Of a stretch of DNA of 64,000 nucleotides, positions 25,300-36,749 are shown one piece after another. Position 1 is the first letter of the stretch. Every line of letters starts with the position of its first letter. This DNA is from Citrus sinensis (lineage: Eukaryota > Streptophyta > Magnoliopsida > Sapindales > Rutaceae). The notes below the pieces were generated by a model that was given only the letters and a program-made list of their open reading frames with translations, was not told where the DNA came from and ran no database searches. The position numbers were made by a program, and so were the translations under genes. Where the stretch lies: positions 3,946,001 through 4,010,000 of the forward strand of contig NC_068556.1 of NCBI RefSeq assembly GCF_022201045.2, read 5' to 3'.

Positions 25300-26165
25300 G
25301 GGAAAATTTTCTTTTTATCCCTAGAGTTTCATGCAATAGTCCATTTCATTCCTATTTTTTAAATAATAGCCTAAAACATCCTTTCGCTAACTCACTATTA
25401 GTTTAATGCCGTTAACTAGTAATTCATTGAGGGCAAAATAATTTTTTTTTATTAAAGTGGTACAAATTATATTAAAATATTTTTTTACACAATTAAATAA
25501 CATTACAAAATATGCAAAATTTATTAATTTTTTCTTAAATGAAATTAACGATGAAATAGTTTGATATAGTTATTGAATAATCATCATAAGTAACAAATTA
25601 TAATTACCACAATATCTTTAAATCATTATAAGAAAAACTCAAAAATACAACTAATTTTTATGTGCTTGCATGTGCTGAAAATTTTTTTAATCTTCAGCCA
25701 ATTTTTATTATGAGCTTTACACCACTCTTTTTCGACCATTATTGTCTCCTCAAATCCTTACCACTATCTGCTCAAGTCAGCTCACAGTGCAATTAGAGAA
25801 TATATTTATACGAATATAAAAATTGTAATTATTTTTTATTTTAAATCTCGAGTTTATAGGGTTTTTCATGCCGTCAAAATGGAGAGAAGTGTAAAATAAT
25901 TACTTGAAATAGAAGTTTTCATCTTTTTCGATATTTCTTGTTTAGTGGGATTAGATAAATATTATTTTTAGTTATATGTCAATTTTAATTTACTCTTTCT
26001 AATTTTCTCTTTAATGAAAAATCTTTTTTGACCCTCAATGAATAACTAAGTAACGATATTTAACTAATAGTGAGTTAATAGAAAAATATTTTGAGTTATT
26101 ATTTAAAAAATAAAGATGAAATAAACTGTTACGTGAAATCCTAGGGATGTGAATGAATTTTCCCC
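25300..26165. mobile_element. Mutator-like TIR element (866 bp)
   Basis: Long inverted termini of about 140 bp. The left end begins GGGAAAATTTTCTTTTTATC; the complement of the right end begins GGGGAAAATTCATTCACATC, and both continue with CTCACTATTAGTT and CATTGAGGG. Flanks are GGCTAAATAA (25290-25299) and GGTTGAATAA (26166-26175), matching at 8 of 10 positions, as expected for an older Mutator-type duplication. The interior is AT-rich and encodes no transposase. Confidence 0.75.
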
Positions 26166-26446
26166 GGTTGAATAATTGCCGACACAATCAAATGACTGGT
26201 TCTCATATGTTTGGCCAGTAGTAAAGGCTGTAAAGTGAGGGTCGAATTGGGAGACTATCTGATCGATGTTGTATCTTTGAGAAGTTGCTGACCGGGCGAA
26301 GTGGTGTAAAACCGGAATCGGCGGGTATGGTATGTCTGTGAAGAAGTTACGATTGAAGAACCCGACGAATCGTGCGAAGACTTTGTAGATTAGGTCGATA
26401 TAAATCTTATAATAACGCCTCCGATGATTTATCGTTTTTATTTATA
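26166..26446 (-). pseudogene. Unidentified coding-like frame interrupted by a Mutator-like element
   Basis: On the minus strand a frame stays open from about 26446 to the transposon edge at 26165, roughly 94 codons, but lacks an ATG. Its codons are biased to C in the third position, unlike the AT-rich surroundings. Legible segments include YKVFARFVGFFNRNFF and HHFARSATSQRYNIDQ. Across the insertion the same frame resumes in the 25299 flank for about 15 codons before a stop. I do not recognise the family. It is most likely an exon of a dead gene; chance cannot be excluded. Confidence 0.4.
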
Positions 26447-26639
26447 TATCAGATGCTCCAAAACCGCCGGTACAAACTACCTCCACCAGCCAGGTTACTG
26501 TTTCTGCTTCACTCCCTATCATTATTATTCGTTTGGCCACCCTCCACTTTTCAACTATATTTCCCCTTTTGTTTAATATCGCACCAGATGACCACCTATT
26601 CCTTCCATCCAGTAATTTGCTCATCTCTCATAAATTTTA

Positions 26640-26774
26640 GGAAAAAACTATTTATCTCGAAATTGCACCCTGAATTTACTCCCGAAAGCAAATGAAGCAA
26701 CACGTAGAAAGTGAAAATAAAAGTGAAAGCGTTTTATTTTTTGGAGCGTAAATTCAGGGTTAATAGCAGCACTC
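26640..26774 (+). mobile_element. Mutator-like MITE, copy 3 (family A), internally deleted
   Basis: A 135-bp derivative of the elements at 5612 and 6890. It keeps the left end GGAAAAAACTATTTA, the GCAAATGAAGCAACACGT and GAAAGTGAAAATAAAAGTG motifs, and the right end GCAGCACTC. It is flanked by a perfect 9-bp duplication TAAATTTTA (26631-26639 and 26775-26783). This duplication places the family in the Mutator superfamily. Confidence 0.78.
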
Positions 26775-26783
26775 TAAATTTTA

Positions 26784-27375
26784 TTACTATACGTTTGCTT
26801 CTCGTTACCGTCTTTCTGACAACAACAGTGTTGTTAATAATGTGTTCATATTCACTTTACGCACAGGGATCTCCCCTGAGGTTTTACATATTTACACTTA
26901 AATGCAAAGTATGACCGTATCGAACATTGGAAATCATTAGAAAAAACAAAAGTAAAAATTGAAAATTTTATTCTTGCAGTAGCTATATAGTGTTCTAATT
27001 CCAAGCGCAAAAAAAATATCAATCACAACCCATTTCTTTCATTTGCTCCTCATGCTACAACAATTATACAAGGGTTCCATGAGAGAAAGCATTTTGTTCC
27101 ATGAAGCAAATAGTAATATAAGAAATATAGTTGTACTCGCTTTCTTCTGTTCTTCATACTTGCTGTTTATTGTTTGGTATTAGCACGAGATAAATAATAT
27201 CCTGAATTCTTGATCATAAACTATGCATCTCCAACAAGATTGCTTCCTAAATTGTCATCTAACTTCGTTATATTCAACAATATTTTTATTGCTCGATAAG
27301 AATTTATGAAGAAACTAATTTATTGTTTATTAATAAGTCTCGTGAACTTCCTGGTAATTTACAGCCTAGATATGT
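26784..27375. other. Intergenic, no gene seen
   Basis: AT-rich DNA without a supported coding frame or recognisable repeat. Confidence 0.5.
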
Positions 27376-27565
27376 AGCCCGTTTGGGATTGTAGTGAGAT
27401 AACTGGGCTGACAAAATCTAGTTATTAAGATATTTGGTAATACTTGTACATAGGCTTTGACAGTTTAGTAAATTTTTTTCCCCAACTTCTATTCCACAAC
27501 TGTAATTTTTACTTCACAGCAGCTGCATTTTAAAAATTACAGCACCTCACTCCCAAACACACTTA
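27376..27565. mobile_element. MITE (family B), reversed copy
   Basis: The right end, complemented, reads GTGTGTTTGGGAGTGAGG, matching the left end of the copy at 24627. The left end is AGCCCGTTTGGGATTG. The internal CAACTGTAATTTTTACTTC corresponds to the same internal motif. It is about 190 bp and non-coding. Confidence 0.62.
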
Positions 27566-27568
27566 TAG

Positions 27569-27755
27569 TTCTGACTACATGCTTCTTCATCATAGTTGGA
27601 AAACCCAATTACAATTTTTTTCCCAAAAAAAAAATTCAACCATTTTACAAGATTCGATTTCTGACTATATAAAATGCTTCTTCATCACAGATGGAAAACC
27701 CAATTACAATTTTTTTACAAAAAAAAACAATCAACCATTTTACAAGATTCGATTT
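27569..27755. repeat. Tandem duplication, ~92-bp unit
   Basis: Two near-identical units start at CTGACTACAT (27571) and CTGACTATAT (27661). Both contain GGAAAACCCAATTACAATTT and TTTTACAAGATTCGATTT. They lie directly beside the family B element. A chance ORF runs through both units, but nothing suggests a real protein. Confidence 0.8.
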
Positions 27756-28724
27756 CAACAACTAACAACTATCAGTTACATTCAACAGAGATCTATCAAC
27801 CCAATTTCAATTTTAATAAAATTTATCCAAAATCTCAACACCATCCATCATCTTCAAAGCTGTGAAAAAAAAACTATTTTTTAAAACTAATTTTAATTTC
27901 TAACATGCAACTAACCCTTAAGGTCAATCACATGTTAATATATTCAAATCACACCTTCAAGAACATGCAACAGCTTCTTCAAAACAGCATCAACCTGGTT
28001 GTAATTTTATTTTCCAATAAAGCGACTAAGAATCACTAAGCTGTGAACATGCGAAGCAGTTCGATGACAGTTCCATCGAAAGCAGGTCACTGGCAGTGAT
28101 CACCCGACGGCAATATTTTTCCCCCACCATTCTTTTATCCTTAATCACTTTTTCTTCGAATTTAGGGGTTAGTCATATTTGGACTTTGAAATGGAGAGGC
28201 TTTGAGCCTAAAATAAGTTTTTGGGTTTGTTTCAATCATATCAGATTTATGCTTCTACAAGGTCTGATCAGTGTAGCCTCAGTCACCGGTGGCCAGTGAC
28301 ACCCCACCGTTGGGTTTATTTCTCACATATTGTGGACTGGTATAAATTATTTTAATTATTTTTTACGTTTTACCGGATTAATACGTGACTATGTCCAATA
28401 TTAAGCAGTAATTTTGATAGACTCATTTATTAAGTAATCAAATATTATGTTAATAAGTCTGATTTTGTCATACCCTATATAGTAGTATATTATGGATAAT
28501 TATAACATTCAATTGTGTTATTTTAGCTCATAATGAGATAGACAATTTTGTACTCCGAACTCAGGGACATTATTTAAGTGACTTCAGCCCATTGAAAGTT
28601 TACTTTTCATTAATCTGGGGCATTAGTACAATGCATCTCTCTCTTTTCTCTCGTTTTGCCGATTGTGTGTGTGTGCAGTGCATGAGGAACTAGATTTTGC
28701 AGCTGAATTTGAAGCTAAAATTGC
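27756..28724. other. Intergenic, no gene seen
   Basis: No supported exon. A (GT)n patch lies near 28665. Confidence 0.45.
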
Positions 28725-30561
28725 TGCATATTGGAAGAACACAACGCTAGATTTGAGCGCAAGAAACAAAAGATGAACAACAAGCTAGGATATGTGACTA
28801 ATCAAGGTAAATCTAGAACTTTTACCTAATATATGTGTTTACTTGGAGATGCAAGATTAAGGTCATAAAACTCAAATTATTTCAGTAATTGGTATCAGAG
28901 CTCATGGTTATGATCAGGGGCGGATGCAGCAAGCCCCCACTGGCCAAAACAATTTTAAAAATAAAAGAGAAAAATTTTTAGTTTTCTAATTAGCCCCCTT
29001 TAAATTTATTAAAATAGTCACTATAAAATATAAACTCCCATAAAATTTAAACTTTTACTTTTAAGAATTATAAAAACCTATATTTTAATTAAAAATAATG
29101 ATAAGCCACCACCCAGAATATTTTCTATTATAAAAAATAAGGTTAATTCTTCTAGTTTCTATAATAATATTAGAACGAACGTTTTTAATAATGAAACTCC
29201 GAAGAATCATCTTTGGAATCGGATGGGATAAATGATAGTTTAGTTTTTTATATAAGAAACAATAAATTTAAGAATATTGATAATGAGTCTATTACATAAC
29301 ATTTTTAAAATATGAAAATGCGTAGAGAATAATTATAAATGTATTAGCAAATATTTTACATATTCAAGAATCAAAATTTTAGTTTTTTATATTTTATTAT
29401 TATCTAATTTATCCCCCGATAAATTATTTTTTTAGATCCGCCACTGGTTATGGTTGTACATTTCCTTGTAAACCATGGTCAATTTTATTGATGAATCAAA
29501 CTTAGATCACTCATGGAATTTTTTTCCTTAATTTCAGATTTTTTTTGTTTTTGGACATAGTTAAGTAAATGATTGTTAAATAATGTATGAGCAATGACTG
29601 TGGAGTAAAAATACAAACTTTTCATAATTTTTTGTGGTAAAAATCGAGATGGTATGAACAAAAATTACTGTAGCTTACTGTAGTGTCACGGTGGATGCAT
29701 CCCTGCGAGATGAGGTTGAAGGGATAAAATCATATGGATCCCTAAACTTTATGAAATTTCAGTATGACCCAATTTTAGAAAATATTTACATATGAAAATT
29801 TTGTTTTGGCCTAACATGTGTGAAAATTTTTTACAAGGGTCCTTGACTTAAGGTCAACGTAGTCAAATATCATTTTAGTCCCTAATATAAATGTAAATAA
29901 AATATCATAAGTTATTGGGCCACAATAAAATTTATTAAAATATTAGGAACTAAAATGATAGTTTACCACATTGACCTTCTGTCAAGGACCCTTTTGAAAA
30001 AATTTCAAACACACTAGGCCAAAACAAAATTTTCATATGCAAACATTTTCTAAAACTAAGCCATAATGAAATTTCATAAAGTTTAGGAATCCAACTTATA
30101 TTATCCCTTTAACTTATCTCCAAACTCGGGATGCACCTACACTGACACTATAGTAAGCTACAATAATTTTTGTTCATACCATCCCGATTTTACCCATCAA
30201 AAATTATGAAAAATTTATATTTCTAGTCCACATTCATCACTCATGTATTATTCAACAACCATTTACTCAAATACGCCCAAAATAAAAAAAAAATTCTGAA
30301 ATTAAAGAAAAAATTTCATGAGTGAGCCAACTTAGATTCATCAATAAAATTGACCATGGTTTATAAAGAAATGCATAACCATGAGTTCTGATACCAATTG
30401 CTGAAATAATTTAAGTTTTATGCCCTTAATTTTACATTTCCAAGTAAACACATATATTAGGTAAAAGTTTTAAATTTACCTTAATTAGTCATGGATCCAA
30501 ACTTGTTGTTAAGCTTTTGTTTCTAGCACTCGAATCCAGCATTTTGTTCTTCCAATATGCA
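28725..30561. repeat. 1.8-kb near-palindrome (foldback) with ~50-bp loop
   Basis: Two arms of about 625 bp are inverted copies. The outer ends share TGCATATTGGAAGAAC (28725-28740 and 30546-30561), and the inner ends meet at CATTTTAGTCCCTAATAT (about 29888) and its complement (about 29940). The left arm is lengthened by a 532-bp hAT insertion. Each arm contains a TGGTATCAGAGC-like motif (28890-28901; one base changed in the right arm), which resembles the methionine-tRNA primer-binding site of LTR retrotransposons. A transcript through it would form a long hairpin. Confidence 0.8.
28915..29446. mobile_element. hAT-type element inside the palindrome's left arm
   Basis: A 532-bp insertion starting CAGGGGCGGATG and ending GATCCGCCACTG, whose complement is CAGTGGCGGATC. 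Flanks are GTTATGAT (28907-28914) and GTTATGGT (29447-29454), an 8-bp duplication with one mismatch. The interior is AT-rich with no transposase. The right arm of the palindrome lacks it, which gives the order of events. Confidence 0.82.
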
Positions 30562-32844
30562 ACATCCACTGCACCACTTTTCGATGTTGCCACTTTCATA
30601 TTCTTTCAAATGGGATTCTTCGTATTTGAGCTTGATTTGGTGAGGCTTGAAGCATGAAGAGAAGATTTTGTGTTTGCTTGGGATGAATGAATTGCTTTAT
30701 AGGTTGGATTTGGTGAATTTTAAGATGAATTAGAGCATTTTAATTTTGGGGATGGCTATGTGGTTTCATTGATGAAAAAAAAGAGTTTTGCCTTTTTGCT
30801 TCAATTTGTGTGAATTTTGCTTGCAATTTTCTAAATTTATGCTCATCTATTTTTACGATATATGAAACTAAGTGCAAACGGCGGGAGGTAATTGATAATA
30901 CTGTCATACAACGCATTTAATTGCAAATACATAAAACCTCAGGGTAGATCCTTAAAAATTATCCTTTTATGCACATAATTGGTTATTAGTATTAAATAGA
31001 TGCAATCATGCAATCGTTTTGATCGTTGTACATAGGGCTGGGCAAAATCGGGTTCGGGTCTGATTCAGATTAACCCGATCAGGTTTCTGGTTGATCGGGT
31101 TGGATAAAAATTCATCCGAATATATAACCCGATTTGATCTGATTCAAATTATATATTTGGGTTGAGTTCGGATCGGATCGAGTTCAAATTAGATATAATA
31201 TATAATGAATATATACCAAGTATCAACGCCTTAAACTCAAGCTTCCAAAACTCAAATGTCAACAGCAAAAATTCAGGTCGCAGCTTTCGAGTTCGAACGG
31301 AGCTCGAACTGAATCGGGTAATGGTGAAGGATTGGAAGAGTGGAGGTGGCCCAACAGATATGATACTTAGTAGCAACAGATCAATAGATCGGATCACGAT
31401 CCTCGTGGAGCAGCTTCGATCATCGTCAACTTTCGATGGTTGCTGCGTCTGATGGCCGTGTGGCTATCGTTTGTTTGAGGGAGGTGCTATGTGTTTGTGT
31501 TTTGTTCGTTTGAGGGAGGCGCTACGTGTGGGTCGTGTGGCTGTCGGTAATGGGTTAGGAGCGAGGCTACTTGTGCCTTATACTGTGTGCTGTCGTTTAA
31601 GAGGAAGCTGTTTGAGGGAAGCTGTCGTTTGTTTGAGGGATGTTGCTTGTGCCTTGTGTCGTCATTGTTGTGTGTTGTTTTCTAGTGTTGTTAATGGTTT
31701 AATGCGTTGACTTGTGTTTGTTTGTAATCCTTTGTGTGTGTGGACCGACTGGTGTGTGTTGAGTGTTTAGGATTACTGGGTTAGGATTTAGGAGTTTAGT
31801 TGCAATTTAGGTTTCAGCTTTCATTTTTTATTTTCTTGTTTCTGATTTTTTTTAATTTTTTTTTTTGTGTCAACCTGATTGGGTTCTCGGATCAAACCCG
31901 ATCCGATCAGGATCTGATCGAGTTGACACAAATTCATCTAATCGGGTTTAATTAACAACCTGATCCAATCCGAACATGATATATATTTTATGAGAACATT
32001 TCTCCTGTTTTATAGACATGGGAATAAAGTATATACTATATCAATCTAATACAATTGAAAATATATAAAGTTATCTTAAAAGTTTAAATATATGGACTCT
32101 TTTAATATTTTTCTCGCAATATAATTTTTATAAAATATTATACAATAATTTAATAACACCTCTTAAAAATAAATTATTGTTCTAAAACATATTTTATTTA
32201 TTTTAAACTTTTCATGTAACATATCATATATTTTTAGTAATATACAAATAATAATTATTATGTGAAGGTAAATTTATTAAGATGAGATTTAAAAAGATTT
32301 TAATTTATTATAATATAACAATCTTAATTTTTAATGATTACATGAAATTGTTTCTATATAAAGGAGGTGCCACCGTATTTAGTGCAGATAAGGACAAAAT
32401 TAAGGGCATGGTGCACCCAAAGCAACTCAGATGCAGCCTCATATTTTATCTCCTATTTATCTTTATTATTTTCGTAATCAATTAATTAAAAAAAATTAAA
32501 AATCGTAGGTGCTGTAACCTGTAAAAGCTTGGCTTCTTATTCATTTATGATAATATGTATAATTAATTAAAGTATACACATAAAAGATAATTTTTTTTTT
32601 TTTAAAAAAAAAAACAGATAAAGGAGTACCAACTACCGAGAGGACCGAGACTTCTACTACCGCGTGATAACAAATAAATAAGTAAAGAGGCTTTCGCAGT
32701 CTCGCTGGAGGGGGTGTTTTACAGCTGGTAGAATCTATGCATAAGACACGTGTACAAATATCTCCAAGCCCCGTCTCCCAAAGTAACAAAAAGAAGGAAT
32801 AAATATACTCACACTGTTTTCTCTCCCAGAGCCTCCACAAGGCA
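30562..32844. other. Intergenic with GGGTT/GATC-rich repeat element
   Basis: About 31031-31975 looks like a diverged transposon. It opens with GGGCTGGGCAAAATCGGGTT, and its sub-terminal zones are packed with CGGGTT and GATCGGATC on the left and AACCCGATCCGATC on the right. The core at 31440-31760 is GT-rich with degenerate repeats of GTTTGAGGGAGGNGCTANGT. The right end is not clear and no target duplication was found. After 32000 the DNA is AT-rich; the last 150 bases lead into the next gene. Confidence 0.4.
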
Positions 32845-34662
32845 ATGGCGGACAAACCCAGCAAGGCATTGGTGTTATACGGCGACGGATTGGCCCGTTT
32901 CGTAGAACCATCGCACGCCCATCTCCACTCACTTGCATCTAAAGCTGCCTGTGGCTTTTTGAGCCTTCCTATTGCACCTCCCTCAGGTTTGCTTCTCTTT
33001 TTTCTTTTCATTCATTTTTTGCTATTGCTGCTTTAATTTGATACTGCTTTATTTGGATTATTGAAAATCGCATGTAAGATCAGAGGAATAATGAAAAAAA
33101 AAAAAGATCGTATGTTGTTTCAGCACAAATTAGGTGTAATTATTGATCAATTATCTTCAGCTAGCTCATGTTTGTATAGAGTTTCAAGGTTCTGAATGTT
33201 TGCATGTTCTTGTTTGTCCAGCAGCACGGAGCTGCAATTTAATATCTTCATGCCTTTTTTTTTTCATTATTTTTAATCGTCTCAGCTTACAGATGAATGT
33301 TGCTACATCTGTGATTGTTGGGATTTACTTAGATTTAGATTGCAGAAAGCGAGGAAGAGCGAATTGTTAGAGAGTTTGCAGTATTGATTGATGCAAATCA
33401 AGATTATCTCAGTGGAGTAAGATTCACAGACTTTCAGAATTTGGAAAATTTAATTTTGTACCAGTCTAAAATTTGTTAGTTCTCATATTAGATTGGAGAA
33501 CATACTACTGAACTAAAATGGGAGGAGAAGTCACCATTTCAAACTATATCCGATAGGTATCATTTGCTTAGACTTACTATGAATGAGAACTGTATGTTAA
33601 AGTGCGCGTTGTCAAGATTGGCTAACACACTTATTCCTTACATTTCAGGTTCATGGGATTGAAAGCCGCTTTAATCACAACTAATTCAAGGTTGAAATCT
33701 TTTGGTGACAAACTTGGCTTTGCTACATTGCAATTAAATGAGTTAATCGAAACAAGTGATTCGCTTTCTGGATCACCAATTGATGTTGTGGCCTCGGAGT
33801 TGCTGAAGTTGTTAGGGCTTCAGAGAGGGAAGATGGAAGAAGTGAGCCAATTTGATTTAGTATTGGTGCACATTGGGGCTGGTGAAAAGACGAATGACGA
33901 CAAAGGCAAGGCCGTTGCTCATGATTTGGAATATATCAATGCTTTGGTCCGTGTTATATTACAAATGGCTCAACCTGCTACTGAAGTTGGTTCACGTTTG
34001 CACTTGTCTGTTGTATTGAGCTATGGACAAGTTTTGGAGGCAGATAATTCCAATCTTTCAGTTTTGATTTCTATCGATGAGAAAAGTTCTGATCTTTCAG
34101 CGCTCTTCCCTCGTCAAAGTTACACTATGAAAGGAGAAACTCCGCGGAATGATGTTAGGTAGGAAAATACTTTGTTGATTCTTACATCCTGTTTACAGTA
34201 TCTGACGAATATTGCTAACTTGTAATCAACAGGCACCATTGCCCAATGCTTATCTCTCAATGGCAGTATGCTGTCACCCGCAAAGATATGGCAGAGACAT
34301 TTTCTTTTAAAGATTTTAAAGAGGTATAGATTGATTTGTTGGATCTTATATTGAGCTTTGCCTAAAAACAAAATGAAGTTTGATTGGTCCTGTTTCAAAT
34401 CATACCTTACTTCAAATTGTTTATTTTCATGAGAACATTATGATTATCTTCAGAACATGTCATAATTAATGGTTCTCTATCTGAATATCATCCAGGTAGA
34501 CATAAATTCATGGGCTTCTGGTTTATTGATTTTACTAATAAAGGTACTTGTGCATCATTTTTGTTGCCGTTGCAGCATGGTGGCTATCTCACAATACCAG
34601 CTGATAGATTTCTGCATGAAGTTGCTTTTAAGCTTTGGAAGGCCCCAAAGTATGGAGCATAA
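32845..34662 (+). CDS. Conserved plant protein of unknown function
   Basis: Six exons join in frame to 321 residues: 32845-32986, 33346-33416, 33492-33556, 33649-34158, 34233-34323 and 34576-34662. The N-terminus MADKPSKALVLYGDGLARFV and the segments FDLVLVHIGAGEK, YINALVRVILQMAQP, SYTMKGETPRNDVRHHCPML and FKDFKEHGGYLTIPADRFLH recall an uncharacterised family found across land plants. The YGDGLARFV start and VHIGAGEK block faintly suggest a phosphatase or phosphomutase-like fold, but I cannot support a reaction. There is no signal peptide or membrane segment, so it is probably cytosolic. The ATG at 32845 is the first in a GC-richer leader. After the TAA the frame stays open for about 53 more codons. 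Confidence 0.88.
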
Positions 34663-35130
34663 AATGGATTCCTTTCAAAAGTGTACTATTCTGGGATGGT
34701 TGCTCAGCCTTTGGGTATTGGTAAACAGATAAGCCCAGGATCATGCACTTTTGGATGTCATACTCAAGCATCTGTTGATGTTGTTCTTGAGTTTGTGATG
34801 CCAAATGAATACCTTGATGATTAGACGTGCTTAATAATCGCATTTCCCCAAATTAAAAGGGGCTTACTAATGCTAGTCGTGTGGCAGTTTTAACTTCAAT
34901 CATATATCAGCCTCTGTTGATGTTGTTCTTAGGGCTTACCAATGCTAGTTGTGTGGCAGTTTTAATTTCAAATCACATATCAGCCTCTGTTGATGTTGTT
35001 CTTGATTTTGTGTTGCTAAATGAATACCCTGATCAGAAGACGCGCTTAACACTCGCATTTGCCCGCCATGAAAAGGAGCTTACTTAATGCTAGTCGTGTG
35101 GCAGTTCTAACTTCAAATTGCATACCTGGT
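34663..35130 (+). repeat. 3'-flank tandem repeats with coding-like reading
   Basis: Three copies of a unit beginning TCTGTTGATGTTGTTCTT start at 34771, 34913 and 34986. The first and third are about 140 bp; the middle one is shortened to 73 bp. Each ends with a GTGTGGCAGTT segment. Copy 1 reads ASVDVVLEFVMPNEYLDD and copy 3 reads ASVDVVLDFVLLNEYPDQ in their open frames. The differences are mostly substitutions, suggesting descent from coding sequence. Confidence 0.75.
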
Positions 35131-35727
35131 ACAAATTGTCAAAACTTCTGATGTGTTTTTCTCATTTTGGGTAAAGAACAGAAACTGTTTATACTGATGG
35201 AATGCAAAAATTTCAAGAAAGAATTATTTTGTAGATTTGCTTTTGAATATTTGAATGTATGGTATTAATTTAGGAAAACCCATACAAATTTGGGCATCTT
35301 GACTTGATGCTTACAACGTCTCTATTATTTGCAAAGTAACCAACATTAAACGGAACTTATTTTGTAAACAAGCTGAATGGATGATATAATGGACATGAAC
35401 TGTGGACACTTTTCACCCAAATTAATGAATCATGTGGCGTCAGTGTGCTACCTTATCCCAGCACTCAATGCTGCACCATGTACAGTCTCAATGAAAACTA
35501 GAACCAAGATCGACACAGCTACCACAAAGAGAAACGAGAAATCAAAGGAATTTAAGACAAACGCTTAACAGTTTCCTTTCTTATAAAGATATATATTTTG
35601 ATTTTAGATTTAGTTCAGTTCATTAATGCCAACTCTTATACCATGTATTATAAACATCGCTCTCACTCGACTGTACCGACCCATGCCTTTTCTAGAGAAT
35701 AAAACCTTAGAACATGAACACGGGTGA
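35131..35727. other. Convergent intergenic region
   Basis: This separates the 3' ends of the unknown-function gene (plus) and RTE1 (minus). It must hold both polyadenylation regions. No additional gene is seen. Confidence 0.5.
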
Positions 35728-36749
35728 CTAGCACTCTAGTAGGCCTTTAACACAGTATGTACCCAACAGATACCAACCCAAGAGGAGGAAAGAGAGTGAG
35801 AACAGCCCGATCAAGAACGGCCAGCCAACTATTAATAAACCTAAGCAAGCCACCACAGTGAATGGGAGGAAGGATCGAATGATTGACGTGCTATTAACCC
35901 AATGCCCCTTAAACAGAATCAAAGCTGCTACATTGGTCATGTTCCAACTCATTGATCCACCATAACAGAGCCGGTTTAGACAATTTGCAACAAATGAGTG
36001 GCTGTTGCATGTAAATATGTTGTAAGTTCTATGCTCAAACTGACGGTTACTCAATTGTAAGGCATCATCCCATGTCATTGCAGTTCCAAATTCTGAGTGC
36101 TGATAGCCCTGCTTGCATGTGTGCCCAGATAGATTTGGAGGAAAGCAACACTGATTCACACAATAAAATAGTCAGGTGACTTGCTGGCAGTTTAATGCAG
36201 TTTAAACTGTCTCTTCCGTAAACTAATGATGAATACACTCGAGTAATTGAGAGATTAAATCGGTTACTGGAATCAACAACGAAATAGATTCATTTGGCAA
36301 AAGCATGAGAAACCAAGTTCTCGAGCTAAAAACAAATATTGATAATAATGATAGTGAAAGGACAAGTTTTGTGTGTATTTTAATGAAACGAGAGTGGGAG
36401 AGAACAAAAATATGAAACATAACAGGGTAAATTTTGGCACAAACATTATACAAAAAATGTGTACCTGTTTCCTATCAAGCTGAAGATATCTGGCAACGGC
36501 ACCAACAGCAAACTCATCAACATTCACCAAGTTGGATCCGGAAAAATCCAAACTAACTCCATCCTCCCTGCAAATACCAACATGTCCAATGAAAGGTGCC
36601 AACCACGAGACGACCGGGAGAGGGGTCCAAACTAAACAGCATGGGAATCTCGCCGCCTTTGGATTAATTTCGTCGAGTAGCCAAAGCTCATGGTCAATTT
36701 TGGACGTAGAGCTCACATGTTCAATGTCATAAGCTGCTTTTATATTCAT
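35728..36749 (-). CDS. RTE1: RTE1, regulator of the ETR1 ethylene receptor
   Basis: RTE1 is a Golgi/ER membrane protein (DUF778 family) that promotes function of the ethylene receptor ETR1 and so represses ethylene responses; tomato Green-ripe is a relative. Two coding exons, 36749-36465 and 36150-35728, join in frame to 235 residues. Conserved blocks are [67 protein letters not shown] and a C-terminal pair of hydrophobic segments ([38 protein letters not shown]). The N-terminus [19 protein letters not shown] matches RTE1 rather than the shorter homologue RTH. A splice acceptor (CACAG) lies 15 bases before the ATG, so the leader is probably spliced to an exon near 38947-39140. Confidence 0.95.

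Noticed and set aside
27579..27884. 101-codon ORF spanning a tandem duplication
   Set aside because: The ORF exists because two copies of a 92-bp unit are joined; poly-A and poly-T tracts encode most residues and no homology is apparent.
28890..28901. Complete LTR retrotransposon suggested by TGGTATCAGAGC
   Set aside because: No paired LTRs, gag or pol reading is present; only the primer-binding-site-like motif within palindrome arms supports it.
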